Below are positions 46,572 to 55,639 of a DNA stretch of 64,000 nt, piece after piece (the first letter of the stretch is position 1; each line of letters opens with the position of its first letter). The translations under genes were made by a program, and so were the position numbers. The stretch is from Thiobacillus sp. Lineage in GTDB: Bacteria > Pseudomonadota > Gammaproteobacteria > Burkholderiales > Thiobacillaceae. Under the pieces are notes generated by a model. The model was not told where the DNA came from, searched no databases, and was given only the letters and a program-made list of their open reading frames with translations. The stretch is taken from positions 49,128-113,127 of the forward strand of contig JAABQU010000221.1 of assembly GCA_011391285.1 (NCBI GenBank). Direction: 5' to 3'.

Positions 46572-47672
46572 ATGACCCAATCCATTGGCATTCTCACCTC
46601 CGGCGGGGACACCCCAGGTCTCAACGCCGCCATCCGCGGCGTAGGCAAAGCCTGTCGTTCGCACTACGGCATGCACATCATCGGTTTTCGCGACGGTTTT
46701 CGCGGCCTGATGGAAAACCGCACCATGGCGCTGGATGGCGAAGCACTGTCCGGCATCCTCACCCAGGGCGGCACCATCCTCGGCACCAGTCGCGACAAGC
46801 CGCACAAGATGCCGGTGAACGGCAAAGTCATGGACATGACCGAAACCATCGTCGCCAACTACCACGCCAATCATCTCGATTGCCTGGTTTGCCTGGGCGG
46901 TGGCGGAACCATGAAGAATGCGCTGCGCCTGCAGCAGGCGGGCCTCAACATCGTGACCCTGCCGAAGACCATCGACAACGACGTCGCCCTGACCGACACC
47001 ACCTTCGGATTCGATACCGCGCTCGGCATCGCCACCGACGCCATCGACCGCCTGCACAGCACCGCACACAGCCATCACCGCATCATCGTGGTCGAGATCA
47101 TGGGTCACCGCGCCGGCTGGCTGGCATTGGGCGCAGGCATTGCTGGCGGCGCCGACGTGATCCTGATCCCGGAAATTCCCTACAACGTGGAAAACGTGGC
47201 GCAAGCGATCAAGGAAAGAAAACGCAAAGGCAAGCCGTTCAGCATCGTCGCTGTCGCGGAAGGTGCGCTCACCCGGCAGGAATTCGAGGTGCAACAGGCT
47301 GGCGCCGCCAAAAAGAAGGACAAGAAGCCCAAGGAAATCGTTGCCGAGCCTGAGCTGGTGTATGCCGAACGCACCTTGCGCCTGGCGCATCAGCTCGAAT
47401 TGCTCACCGGTCTGGAAGCGCGTCCGACCATCCTCGGCCACCTGCAACGCGGTGGTACCCCCTCCGCCGCCGACCGTCTCCTCGCCACGCGTTTGGGCAC
47501 GGCCGCGGCCGATCTGATTCAGGCCCGGCAATACGGCTTCATGGTGGCTGCGCGCGGCGAATCGAGCGAGCCGGTGGCATTGGAAGACGTTGCGGGCCAG
47601 GTCAAAACCGTACCGCCGGACCACCCGTGGGTAGCCAGCGCGCGCGGCGTGGGGACGAGTTTCGGGGATTGA
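46572..47672 (+). CDS. 6-phosphofructokinase (ATP or PPi type unresolved)
   Basis: Glycolytic phosphorylation of fructose 6-phosphate, 366 aa. Blocks include [28 protein letters not shown] and [16 protein letters not shown] (Lys) is typical of PPi-dependent enzymes, while Gly at the ATP/PPi-discriminating position (GGGGT rather than GGDDS) fits ATP use, so donor specificity cannot be assigned. An insert rich in Lys ([12 protein letters not shown], about residue 240) interrupts the C-terminal half. ATG 46572 was chosen from family length; the frame extends upstream without similarity. Confidence 0.88.
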   Translation: MTQSIGILTSGGDTPGLNAAIRGVGKACRSHYGMHIIGFRDGFRGLMENRTMALDGEALSGILTQGGTILGTSRDKPHKMPVNGKVMDMTETIVANYHANHLDCLVCLGGGGTMKNALRLQQAGLNIVTLPKTIDNDVALTDTTFGFDTALGIATDAIDRLHSTAHSHHRIIVVEIMGHRAGWLALGAGIAGGADVILIPEIPYNVENVAQAIKERKRKGKPFSIVAVAEGALTRQEFEVQQAGAAKKKDKKPKEIVAEPELVYAERTLRLAHQLELLTGLEARPTILGHLQRGGTPSAADRLLATRLGTAAADLIQARQYGFMVAARGESSEPVALEDVAGQVKTVPPDHPWVASARGVGTSFGD

Positions 47673-47709
47673 TCGGAACAGGCGGGGGCAGCGTTTCTGT
47701 CCTGCTGCA

Positions 47710-47736
47710 GACAGACGGATTTAATTCCGTCCTGTC
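47710..47736 (+). terminator. Hairpin after the phosphofructokinase gene (weak terminator)
   Basis: GACAG-ACGGA and TCCGT-CTGTC arms form a hairpin with a one-base bulge around TTTAAT. It has no following T-run, so intrinsic termination is doubtful. The rest of the interval 47673-47959 shows no gene. Confidence 0.35.
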
Positions 47737-47959
47737 CTCACTAATTCAGTCGTGCCTGCAGCGGACGTTCAAATGATGCGCCCTTGGCGCTCCGATCGAT
47801 TCCGCGGCATTGAATTGCAGATCTGGATGTCTAGGATGATAGAAGGCTTATTCAGGTGGGGTGGGTTGTGTCGTGAGCGACCGATGCCCAACAAAATCCG
47901 TCATGTCTGGGGTTTTCCGTCGGCCCAAAACGTGACTTCTGTTGCAGAGGAGATCGAAG

Positions 47960-48640
47960 ATGCAAACCAGACAGGTTCCAATACTGTTCACAGCAATATT
48001 GATGATTTTCGGTGCACTGTTTTATTCGAACACCTACAGCGCTCCACCGGTTCATTCCAATGCCAGCAGCGCGGCCGAGTTGCTGACGGGGGTTGAGGAA
48101 GAGGATCTCCTGTTCATGCGGGAGGAGGAAAAGCTGGCCCGCGACGTTTACCTGACGTTCTACGCGCTCTACGGGGACCTCACGGTGTTCTCCAATATCG
48201 CCAGTTCCGAGCAGATGCACATGAATGCGATCCTCAAGCTGCTAAAGAAATACAATCTGGACGACCCGGCGGCGGGCAATGAAATTGGCGAATTCACTGA
48301 TGAAGTACTGCAGGAACTCTATCTTGACTTGATCGAGGACGGCACGGTGAGTGCGCTCGAGGCCCTGAAGGTGGGCGGCCTGATCGAAGAAAAGGACATG
48401 TACGACATTCAGTTAGCCATCGACCGCTCGCAGAAGGCTGATATCGATGCGGTCTACGAGAGCCTGCTGTGCGGATCGCGCAATCACTTGCGCAGTTTTG
48501 CGCAGAACATCGGGGCGTATAAAGCCCAGATACTCCCGCAAGCCGAGGTCGATGCAATTCTCGCAAGCCCGATGGAGCGGTGCGGCAGGAAGGCACCCCC
48601 CGTCGCATGCAAGGGCAAGTGCCTTGGCTGGATGAAGTAA
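47960..48640 (+). CDS. DUF2202 (ferritin-like) exported protein
   Basis: A 226-aa protein with an N-terminal signal or anchor (ILFTAILMIFGALFYSNTYS) and a DUF2202 domain recognised from LLFMREEEKLARDVYLTFYA and SSEQMHMNAILKLLKKYNL, ferritin-like helices with conserved Glu/His. The tail has four Cys (RCGRKAPPVACKGKCLGW), which might bind metal. Function unknown. GAGGAGA precedes the ATG by 4-5 bases. It is followed by a 201-base regulatory interval and nasA copy 1. Confidence 0.8.
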   Translation: MQTRQVPILFTAILMIFGALFYSNTYSAPPVHSNASSAAELLTGVEEEDLLFMREEEKLARDVYLTFYALYGDLTVFSNIASSEQMHMNAILKLLKKYNLDDPAAGNEIGEFTDEVLQELYLDLIEDGTVSALEALKVGGLIEEKDMYDIQLAIDRSQKADIDAVYESLLCGSRNHLRSFAQNIGAYKAQILPQAEVDAILASPMERCGRKAPPVACKGKCLGWMK

Positions 48641-48802
48641 GACGCGCCAACATGACCCATTGAGCGGGTCGCCGGGGCGATCCGGATGGGTGCACCAATT
48701 TGCGACATGGCGTGTTGTCCATGCACTGCGGTTGAGCGCACCGAGTGCGTCGTGTCGCCCAGAATCTCTCCAAGCCATTGAATTTACGGGCCTGTGCCTC
48801 GC

Positions 48803-48818
48803 TGGCACAGACCCTGCT
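48803..48818 (+). promoter_or_regulatory. Candidate sigma-54 promoter of nasA copy 1
   Basis: TGGCACAGACCCTGCT has GG and GC at the -24/-12 spacing of the sigma-54 consensus (TGGCACG-N4-TTGCW), matching all but two consensus bases. It lies 24 bases before the nasA ATG. Upstream are NtrC-like half-sites (TGCACC at 48691 and TGCACT at 48722) that are weaker than those before nirB. Confidence 0.55.
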
Positions 48819-48841
48819 GACAGACAGGGCGAGGAGCCATC

Positions 48842-51532
48842 ATGTCTGTCGTTTCATCTGTCTGCTGTTATTGCGGCACCGGTTGCGGGGTGCTGATCGA
48901 AGCCGACGCCGGGAAGATCACCGGCGTGCGTGGCGATCCCGCGCATCCCGCGCATCCGGCGAACCGCGGCAAGCTGTGCACCAAGGGCGCGACCCTGCAT
49001 CTATCGGCGCAGGCGTCGGGGCGCGCCTTGTATCCCGAAATGCGTGCGGACAAGTCCGGGTCCCGACAGCGCGTGAGCTGGGATGCCGCGCTCGACCATG
49101 CCGCCGAAGCATTCAGCCGCGTCATCCGCGAGCACGGCCCGGATGCGGTCGCCTTCTACATATCCGGACAGCTCACCACCGAGGCGTATTACGTTTTCAA
49201 CAAGCTGGCCAAGGGGCTGATCGGCACCAACAACGTCGACACCAATTCCCGCCTGTGCATGTCGTCCGCGGTGGCGGGTTACAAGGCGACACTGGGCGCG
49301 GACTCGCCGCCAGGCTGCTACGACGACATCGACCACGCCGGCACAATCTTCATCGCCGGCTCCAACACGGCATACGCGCACCCGATCCTGTTCCGCCGCA
49401 TCGAGGCGGCGAAGAAGGCCAATCCGGATCTGAAGCTGATCGTGGTCGATCCGCGCCGCACCGATACGGCCGACGAGGCCGACCTGCACCTGGCCATCCT
49501 GCCCGGCACCGACGTCGCGCTGTTCCACGCCATGCTGAACGTGATGCTGTGGGAGGAGCTGATCGACCGCGATGCGATTGCCGCCCACACGGAAGGCTGG
49601 GAAGCCCTACGCGACATCATCCGAGACTACACGCCGGAAAAGATCGCGCCGATCTGCGGCGTGGCGGCGGCCGACATCGTGCAGGCAGCGCGCTGGTTTG
49701 CCGTTGGGCCGACGCTGTCCCTGTATTGCCAGGGGCTGAACCAGTCCAGCTGCGGCGTCGACAAGAACGCGGCGCTGATCAACCTGCACCTGGCCGCGGG
49801 GCAGATCGGCAAGCCCGGTGCCGCGCCGCTCTCGCTCACCGGCCAGTCCAACGCCATGGGCGGGCGCGAGGTGGGCGGGCTGGCGAACCTGCTGTCGGCG
49901 CACCGCGACCTGGCTAACCCGGAACACCGCGCCGAAGTCGCGCGGCTGTGGGGGGTGGACGACGTACCCGCGACGCCGGGCAAGACCGCAGTGGAAATGT
50001 TCGAGGCGGTGAAGCGCGGCGAGATCAAGGCGATCTGGATCGCCTGCACCAACCCCGCGCAATCGCTGCCAGACCAGAATCGGGTGCACGAAGCGCTGCT
50101 GGCGGCCGAATGCGTGGTGCTGCAGGAAGCCTATGCCGACACCGAAACCGCGGCCTACGCTGACGTGCTGCTGCCGGCCGCCACGTGGGGCGAACAGGAC
50201 GGCACCCTGACCAATTCCGAGCGCTGCATGTCGCGCGTCCACGCGGCGGTGCCGCCGCCGGGCGAAGCCCGTCCGGATTGGGCGATCGTCACCGACTTCG
50301 CGCGGCGGCTGATGCCGGAGAAGGGCGCCCGCCTGTTCCCCTACGCCAGCGCCGAAGCCGTGTTCAACGAACACCGCGAAACCACGCGCGGGCGCGATCT
50401 CGACATCACCGGCCTGAGCTATGCGCTGCTCGATGCCGGTCCGCAGCAGTGGCCCTTCCCTGAAGGGGCAAGCATGGGCCAGGCGCGCCTGTATGCCGAC
50501 GGCGTCTACCCCACCGACAGCGGCCGCGCGCGCTTCCACGCCGCCGCCTACCGCCCGGTCGCCGAGGCGATCGACGCGCGCTATCCGCTGCATCTCAACA
50601 CCGGCCGCCTGCGCGACCAGTGGCACGCCATGAGCCGCACCGGCCGCGTGGCGCGCCTGTATGCGCACGCCGACACCCCGGTGCTGTCGATGAATGCGCG
50701 CGATCTCGAATTGCGGCGTCTGAAAGCAGGCGACCTGGTGCGGGTAAAAAGCCGGCGCGGCGAGGTCGTGGTGGTGGCCGAAGCCAGCGACAGCGTTCGC
50801 CCCGGCCAGTGCTTCCTGCCGATGCACTGGGGCGCGCGTTTCATGGGCGGGCGCGGCATCAATGCGCTGACCCTGCCGGTGTTCGATGCGGTGTCGAAGC
50901 AGCCCGAACTCAAGCACGCCGCGGTGCAGGTGACCAGGGCCGAACTGCCGTGGCGCATGGCCGCGCTGGCGGTGGGCGATGGCTCCAAACTGCTCGACGC
51001 GGTGCAGCCGCTCTTGCGCGCCTGCGACTACGCCGCCGCGGGGCTGGCGGGACGCGACCAGGATGTGCTGACGCTGCGCCTGGCGCACGCGCAACCATTG
51101 CCGGAATCCCTGCTGGCCGAACTCGATGCTGTTCTGGGGCTGGACAACCCGCTGGCCGTGATGCATTACCAGGACACTCCGCGCGGCATATCCAAGCGGG
51201 TGCGGGTCGACGGTCGCAAGGTGACCGCTGCGCGCCTCACGGGCGAAACCGCCGCCTTCGACTGGCTGCGCGATGTCATCGTCGAAGGCCAGGACGCCGC
51301 GTCGCTCCGTACGTGGATGCTGGCACCCGTGGCGCGTCCGCCCGCAGGCGGGTCCGGTCGAGGGCGCGTAGTGTGCAACTGCCTCGACGTCACCGAGCCC
51401 GCCATCGTGGCCGCGATCACGGCAGGCGCCGATATGGCGACGCTGCAGTCGAGCCTGAAATGCGGCACCGAATGCGGCTCGTGCGTACCCGAACTGAAGC
51501 GGCTGATCGCGGGCAGCAGGGTGGCGGCATGA
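48842..51532 (+). CDS. nasA: Assimilatory nitrate reductase NasA, copy 1
   Basis: Cytoplasmic molybdopterin enzyme that reduces nitrate to nitrite, 896 aa. The N-terminal [4Fe-4S] Cys are C8, C11, C15 and C46; the Mo ligand is C139 in TNSRLCMSSAVAG. Bis-MGD-binding domains follow, and a C-terminal BFD-like [2Fe-2S] domain has VCNCLDVTE and CGTECGSCVPELK. It has no Tat signal, as expected for Nas rather than Nap. It is co-transcribed with ybiB (ATGA overlap). A diverged second copy lies at 55.6 kb. Confidence 0.93.
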   Translation: MSVVSSVCCYCGTGCGVLIEADAGKITGVRGDPAHPAHPANRGKLCTKGATLHLSAQASGRALYPEMRADKSGSRQRVSWDAALDHAAEAFSRVIREHGPDAVAFYISGQLTTEAYYVFNKLAKGLIGTNNVDTNSRLCMSSAVAGYKATLGADSPPGCYDDIDHAGTIFIAGSNTAYAHPILFRRIEAAKKANPDLKLIVVDPRRTDTADEADLHLAILPGTDVALFHAMLNVMLWEELIDRDAIAAHTEGWEALRDIIRDYTPEKIAPICGVAAADIVQAARWFAVGPTLSLYCQGLNQSSCGVDKNAALINLHLAAGQIGKPGAAPLSLTGQSNAMGGREVGGLANLLSAHRDLANPEHRAEVARLWGVDDVPATPGKTAVEMFEAVKRGEIKAIWIACTNPAQSLPDQNRVHEALLAAECVVLQEAYADTETAAYADVLLPAATWGEQDGTLTNSERCMSRVHAAVPPPGEARPDWAIVTDFARRLMPEKGARLFPYASAEAVFNEHRETTRGRDLDITGLSYALLDAGPQQWPFPEGASMGQARLYADGVYPTDSGRARFHAAAYRPVAEAIDARYPLHLNTGRLRDQWHAMSRTGRVARLYAHADTPVLSMNARDLELRRLKAGDLVRVKSRRGEVVVVAEASDSVRPGQCFLPMHWGARFMGGRGINALTLPVFDAVSKQPELKHAAVQVTRAELPWRMAALAVGDGSKLLDAVQPLLRACDYAAAGLAGRDQDVLTLRLAHAQPLPESLLAELDAVLGLDNPLAVMHYQDTPRGISKRVRVDGRKVTAARLTGETAAFDWLRDVIVEGQDAASLRTWMLAPVARPPAGGSGRGRVVCNCLDVTEPAIVAAITAGADMATLQSSLKCGTECGSCVPELKRLIAGSRVAA

Positions 51533-52494
51533 GTTACGCCACCCTCATCCGCCAGATCGAGGCCGGCGAAGGCCTGGGCTATGTCGACGCGCGCGCACTC
51601 GGCGCGGCGCTGCTCGATGGCGGCGTGCCGGAACTGGAAACTGCGGCCTTCCTGGTCGCCTTCAACCAGCACGATCCCGGGCTGGACGCATGGCTCGGCC
51701 TGCACGCGGCGCTGGCCGAGCGTCTGCCCGGTTTTACCGCGCCGACCGGACCTTTCCGAACGGTGGTGCTGCCGACTTATCACGGGGTGCGCGGGCACCC
51801 GCATCTCACCCCGCTGCTGGCATTGCTGCTGAAGAGCTTTGGCATCCCGGTGCTGATCCATGGCGTGCTCGAAGGCGGCGGCGGCACCGCGGCCGCCTAT
51901 GTGCTGCGCGAACTCGGAATCATGCCGTGCGCGACCGTCGCACAGGTCAATGCGGCTTTGCTGGATGAAGGCATCGCTTTTGCGCCGGTGGCACTGCTGA
52001 GCCCGGGGCTTGCGGCGCTGCTGGCCCTGCGCGCGCGGCTGGGAATCGATGGCTGGGTGACCCGCCTGGCGGTGTTGTCCGATGTGCTGGGCGAGCGCTC
52101 GCTGCGGGTGACGCCAGTCGCCTCGGATGCCGAGATGGCGCCGACGCGCGCGGTGCTGGAAGCCCTGGGCGGACATGCATTACTGCTGCAGGGTTGCGAA
52201 GGTGAGGCATTTGCCGACCCGTTGCGGCGGCCTGAAATGATTCTGGTTCAGGATGGACAGAGCGAGCCGGTGTACGAGGGACAGACGACCGTGTCGGTGC
52301 GGGACAGTCTGCCGGGAACGGATGCGCGGGCGACCGGTGCGTGGATCAGCAAGCTGATGCGCGAGCAGTTGCCGCTGCCCTTGCCGATTCGCAATCAGCT
52401 CGCGGTGTGCCTCTATGCGGCGGGGTATACCGAAGACCTGAATCAGGCGCGCGCGATCACCGCGATCAACGGCTTCGGGCGCGTGGCGACCTAG
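51529..52494 (+). CDS. ybiB: YbiB/TrpD2-type DNA-binding protein
   Basis: A 321-aa protein of the TrpD2/YbiB family, related to anthranilate phosphoribosyltransferase but binding nucleic acid rather than acting in tryptophan synthesis. Fold signatures are VPELETAAFLVAFNQHD, HGVRGHPHLTPLLALLLKSF and LIHGVLEGGGGT. It lacks the typical phosphoribosyl-anthranilate motif GDSMVVHG-like residues. It overlaps the nasA stop by 4 bases, so it is co-translated with nitrate reductase; the link to nitrate use is contextual. Confidence 0.8.
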   Translation: MSYATLIRQIEAGEGLGYVDARALGAALLDGGVPELETAAFLVAFNQHDPGLDAWLGLHAALAERLPGFTAPTGPFRTVVLPTYHGVRGHPHLTPLLALLLKSFGIPVLIHGVLEGGGGTAAAYVLRELGIMPCATVAQVNAALLDEGIAFAPVALLSPGLAALLALRARLGIDGWVTRLAVLSDVLGERSLRVTPVASDAEMAPTRAVLEALGGHALLLQGCEGEAFADPLRRPEMILVQDGQSEPVYEGQTTVSVRDSLPGTDARATGAWISKLMREQLPLPLPIRNQLAVCLYAAGYTEDLNQARAITAINGFGRVAT

Positions 52495-52518
52495 ATTTTG
52501 GTGCACGTTGCACGAACC

Positions 52519-52535
52519 CGCACTGTGATGGTGCA
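52519..52535 (+). promoter_or_regulatory. NtrC-type enhancer site upstream of nirB
   Basis: CGCACT-GTGAT-GGTGCA matches the NtrC consensus TGCACY-N5-GGTGCA in 11 of 12 bases. Further half-sites GGTGCA (52500-52505) and TGCACG (52509-52514) precede it. It lies about 85 bases upstream of the -24 element at 52611, the usual enhancer distance. Confidence 0.65.
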
Positions 52536-52610
52536 TGTTGAGCCAGGGGGTGTGTGCAGACGACATAGAAAGCAAAACAAAAACAATTCGTTACGATCAG
52601 CGTGATGGGC

Positions 52611-52626
52611 TGGCACGGCCATTGCT
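52611..52626 (+). promoter_or_regulatory. Sigma-54 promoter of the nirBD-nasA-narK operon
   Basis: TGGCACGGCCATTGCT is an exact match to the -24/-12 consensus TGGCACG-N4-TTGCW. It lies 77 bases before the nirB start codon. With the NtrC-like site upstream, it indicates nitrogen-limitation control. Confidence 0.8.
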
Positions 52627-52702
52627 TTGATTTGGGTCGAATAGACCAGGTGCAACGGCGTATCCCGGTCATCAATTTTCGAGTCTCGTTTGGAGTGGTG
52701 AG

Positions 52703-55174
52703 ATGGATACAAGCATGCCCCGCGCATCAGGTCCCAAAATGAAGTTGGTCATGGTCGGCAACGGCATGGCCGGTATGCGTACGCTGGAAGAACTGCTGAA
52801 GGCGGCGTCCGGCATGTACGACGTCACAGTGTTTGGCGACGAGCCGCACCCCAACTACAACCGCATCATGCTCTCCCCGGTGCTCGCTGGAGAGCAGACG
52901 GTGGAGCAAATAGTGCTTAACAGCCGTGACTGGTATGCCCAGAACGGCATCACGCTGCACACCGGCAAGAAGGTTGTGAAGATCGACCGCAAGGCCCGCT
53001 ACGTCGAGGTCGACGACGGCACCCGCGCGTCCTACGACCGGCTGCTGCTGGCCACCGGTTCCAAGCCCTTCATCCTGCCCGTTCCCGGCGCCAGCCTGCC
53101 CGGCGTGATCGGCTTCCGCGACATCGCCGACGTCGATGCCATGATTCGCGCCACGTCCCAGTACAAGCACGCCGTGGTCATCGGCGGCGGCCTGCTGGGG
53201 TTGGAGGCGGCCAACGGCCTGAAACTGCGCGGCATGGATGTCAGCGTGGTGCACATCGGTTCCTGGCTGCTTGAACGTCAGCTGGACGAACCGGCGGCGC
53301 GTCTGCTGCAGCAAAGCCTCGAAGAGAAAGGTCTCAAGTTCCTGCTGCAAAAACATACGGCGGAACTGGTGCAGGGCGAGAGCGGCCGCGTCTGCGCGGT
53401 GAAGTTCAAGGACGGCGAAACGATTCCCGCCGACCTGGTGGTGATGGCCGTGGGCATCCGACCCAACACCGAACTGGCGGAGTCCGCCGGCCTGCACTGC
53501 CATCGCGGCCTTGTCGTCAACGACACCATGCAGACCTTCGACCCGCGCATCTACGCCGTGGGCGAATGCGTCAGCCATCGCGGCATCGCCTATGGTCTGG
53601 TGGCGCCGCTGTTCGAGCAGGCCAAGGTGTGTGCCAACCACTTGGCCGAGCACGGCGTGGCGCGCTACCAGGGATCAATGACGTCCACCAAGCTCAAGGT
53701 CACCGGCATCGACCTGTTCTCCGCCGGCGACTTCACCGGCGCGGAGGGCACCGAGACCCTGGTGTTTTCCGACGCCGCCTCCGGCAGCTACAAGAAGCTG
53801 GTATTGAAGGACAACAAGCTGGTGGGTGCCTGCCTCTACGGCGACACCATGGACGGATCCTGGTATTTCGACCTGCTGCGCGAAGGCACCGATGTATCCC
53901 AGTACCGCAAGACACTGCTGTTCGGCCAGCACCACCTGGGCGATTCGGGCCACGGCCCTGCCGACCGCGTCGCCGCGCTTCCGGATTCCGCCGAGATATG
54001 CGGCTGCAACGGCGTGTGCAAGGGCGACATCGTCAATTCCATTCGCAACAACAAACTGTTCACCCTCGACGAAGTGCGTGCCCAAACCAAGGCCTCTGCC
54101 TCCTGCGGCTCCTGCACCGGTCTGGTGGAGGCGCTGCTGGCCCACACCGTGGGCGGCGACTACTCCGCCGCTCCGTCCAAAAAACCGCTGTGCGGCTGCA
54201 CTGAGCACAGCCACGACGAGGTGCGCGCAGCCATCGTCGAACAGAAGCTGAAGACCATGCCGGAGGCGATGGGTTTCCTCGAATGGAAGACGCCGGATGG
54301 CTGTACCAAATGCCGCCCCGCGCTGAACTACTACCTGCTGTGTGCCTGGCCGACCGAATACCTGGACGACGCCCAGTCGCGCTACATTAACGAGCGTGCG
54401 CACGGCAACATTCAGAAGGACGGCAGCTTCTCGGTGGTGCCGCGCATGTGGGGCGGCCTCACCAACCCGAAGGAGCTGCGCGCCATCGCCGACGTCGCCG
54501 AGAAATTCAAGGTGCCCGAGATGAAGGTCACCGGCGGACAGCGCATCGACCTGTTCGGCGTGAAGAAAGAAGACCTGCCCGCCATGTGGGCCGATCTCTC
54601 CGCTGCCGGCTTCGTTTCCGGTCACGCCTACGGCAAGGCGCTGCGCACGGTGAAGACCTGCGTCGGTTCCAAGTGGTGCCGTTTCGGCACGCAGGATTCC
54701 ACTGGCCTCGGAGTCAAGCTGGAGCAGATGACCTGGGGTTCCTGGATGCCGCATAAATACAAGCTCGCCGTGTCCGGCTGCCCGCGCAACTGCGCCGAGG
54801 CCACCATCAAGGACTTTGGCATCGTCTGTGTCGATTCCGGCTACGAGTTGCACGTCGGCGGCAACGGCGGCATCAAGGTGCGCGTCACCGATCTGCTTTG
54901 CAAAGTGGCAACGGAAGAGCAGGTCATGGAGTACTGCGCTGCCTTCACCCAGCTCTACCGCGAGGAAGCGCACTACCTCGAACGCACCGCACCGTGGGTG
55001 GAGCGAGTAGGACTGGCGCACATCAAGGCCAAGGTTGTCGACGACGTCGCCAACCGCAAGGCGCTGGCCGAGCGCTTCCTCGTCTCGCAGAAGCCGGCTC
55101 AGGTGGACCCGTGGAAGGCACGCGCCGAAGGCGAAGCGCACCACGAATTCACCCCGATTGCCGCGCTGGTATGA
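52703..55174 (+). CDS. nirB: NADH-dependent nitrite reductase large subunit
   Basis: Cytoplasmic sirohaem enzyme that reduces nitrite to ammonium with NADH, 823 aa. The FAD domain starts LVMVGNGMAGMRTLEELL, the NADH motif is VIGGGLLGLEAANGL, a BFD-like [2Fe-2S] region has ICGCNGVCKGDIV and SCGSCTGL, and the sirohaem/[4Fe-4S] ligands are C653, C659, C693 and C697 (TCVGSKWC and SGCPRNC). The ATG at 52703 is preceded by GGAGTGGTGAG. It starts the operon nirB-nirD-nasA-narK. A second ATG at residue 13 is an alternative start. Confidence 0.96.
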   Translation: MDTSMPRASGPKMKLVMVGNGMAGMRTLEELLKAASGMYDVTVFGDEPHPNYNRIMLSPVLAGEQTVEQIVLNSRDWYAQNGITLHTGKKVVKIDRKARYVEVDDGTRASYDRLLLATGSKPFILPVPGASLPGVIGFRDIADVDAMIRATSQYKHAVVIGGGLLGLEAANGLKLRGMDVSVVHIGSWLLERQLDEPAARLLQQSLEEKGLKFLLQKHTAELVQGESGRVCAVKFKDGETIPADLVVMAVGIRPNTELAESAGLHCHRGLVVNDTMQTFDPRIYAVGECVSHRGIAYGLVAPLFEQAKVCANHLAEHGVARYQGSMTSTKLKVTGIDLFSAGDFTGAEGTETLVFSDAASGSYKKLVLKDNKLVGACLYGDTMDGSWYFDLLREGTDVSQYRKTLLFGQHHLGDSGHGPADRVAALPDSAEICGCNGVCKGDIVNSIRNNKLFTLDEVRAQTKASASCGSCTGLVEALLAHTVGGDYSAAPSKKPLCGCTEHSHDEVRAAIVEQKLKTMPEAMGFLEWKTPDGCTKCRPALNYYLLCAWPTEYLDDAQSRYINERAHGNIQKDGSFSVVPRMWGGLTNPKELRAIADVAEKFKVPEMKVTGGQRIDLFGVKKEDLPAMWADLSAAGFVSGHAYGKALRTVKTCVGSKWCRFGTQDSTGLGVKLEQMTWGSWMPHKYKLAVSGCPRNCAEATIKDFGIVCVDSGYELHVGGNGGIKVRVTDLLCKVATEEQVMEYCAAFTQLYREEAHYLERTAPWVERVGLAHIKAKVVDDVANRKALAERFLVSQKPAQVDPWKARAEGEAHHEFTPIAALV

Positions 55175-55191
55175 ATCATCAAGGAACAAGC

Positions 55192-55536
55192 ATGAACATG
55201 AATGACAACTGGATCCAGGTCGGCCGCGTGGACGACATACCGCGCCAGGGTGCCCGGGTCGTCACCACCTCCGCCGGCGACATCGCAGTGTTCCGCACCG
55301 CAGACGACGAGGTGTTTGCCCTGCGAGACAAGTGCCCGCACAAGGGCGGCCCGCTGTCGCAGGGCATCGTCCACGGCAAGCGGGTGGCCTGCCCGCTGCA
55401 CGACTGGAAGATCAATCTGGAAACTGGCATCGCCGCCGCGCCCGACGAAGGCTGTGCCGCGCGCTATCCGGTGCGGGTGGCGGACGGCATGGTGAGCCTG
55501 TCGCTGGTGCCGGAAGAAGGCTGCCCGAATCACTGA
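55192..55536 (+). CDS. nirD: Nitrite reductase small subunit with Rieske centre
   Basis: Small subunit of NirBD, 114 aa. It carries a complete Rieske [2Fe-2S] signature, C-P-H (KCPHKGG) and C-P-L-H (ACPLHDW), unlike E. coli NirD which lacks these ligands. ATG 55192 follows AAGGAA by 5 bases; an in-frame ATG at 55171 overlaps the nirB stop and gives seven more residues. Confidence 0.93.
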   Translation: MNMNDNWIQVGRVDDIPRQGARVVTTSAGDIAVFRTADDEVFALRDKCPHKGGPLSQGIVHGKRVACPLHDWKINLETGIAAAPDEGCAARYPVRVADGMVSLSLVPEEGCPNH

Positions 55537-55548
55537 TCCTCTGCCGTC

Positions 55549-55585
55549 ATTCCGGCGCTTGTGCCCTTTGGGTATGTGCCGGAAT
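55549..55585. repeat. Short inverted repeat between nirD and nasA copy 2
   Basis: Arms ATTCCGGC (55549-55556) and GCCGGAAT (55578-55585) enclose 21 bases. It resembles dispersed CATTCCGGC repeats. It could dampen read-through between nirD and nasA. Confidence 0.45.
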
Positions 55586-55639
55586 CCAGACCACTGGACC
55601 CTGCGCCGGGGTGACAGGCCCAACCATTGAGCTACATCT

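Noticed and set aside
53675..55189. 504-codon minus-strand ORF
   Set aside because: Antisense to nirB with conserved sirohaem ligands on the other strand.
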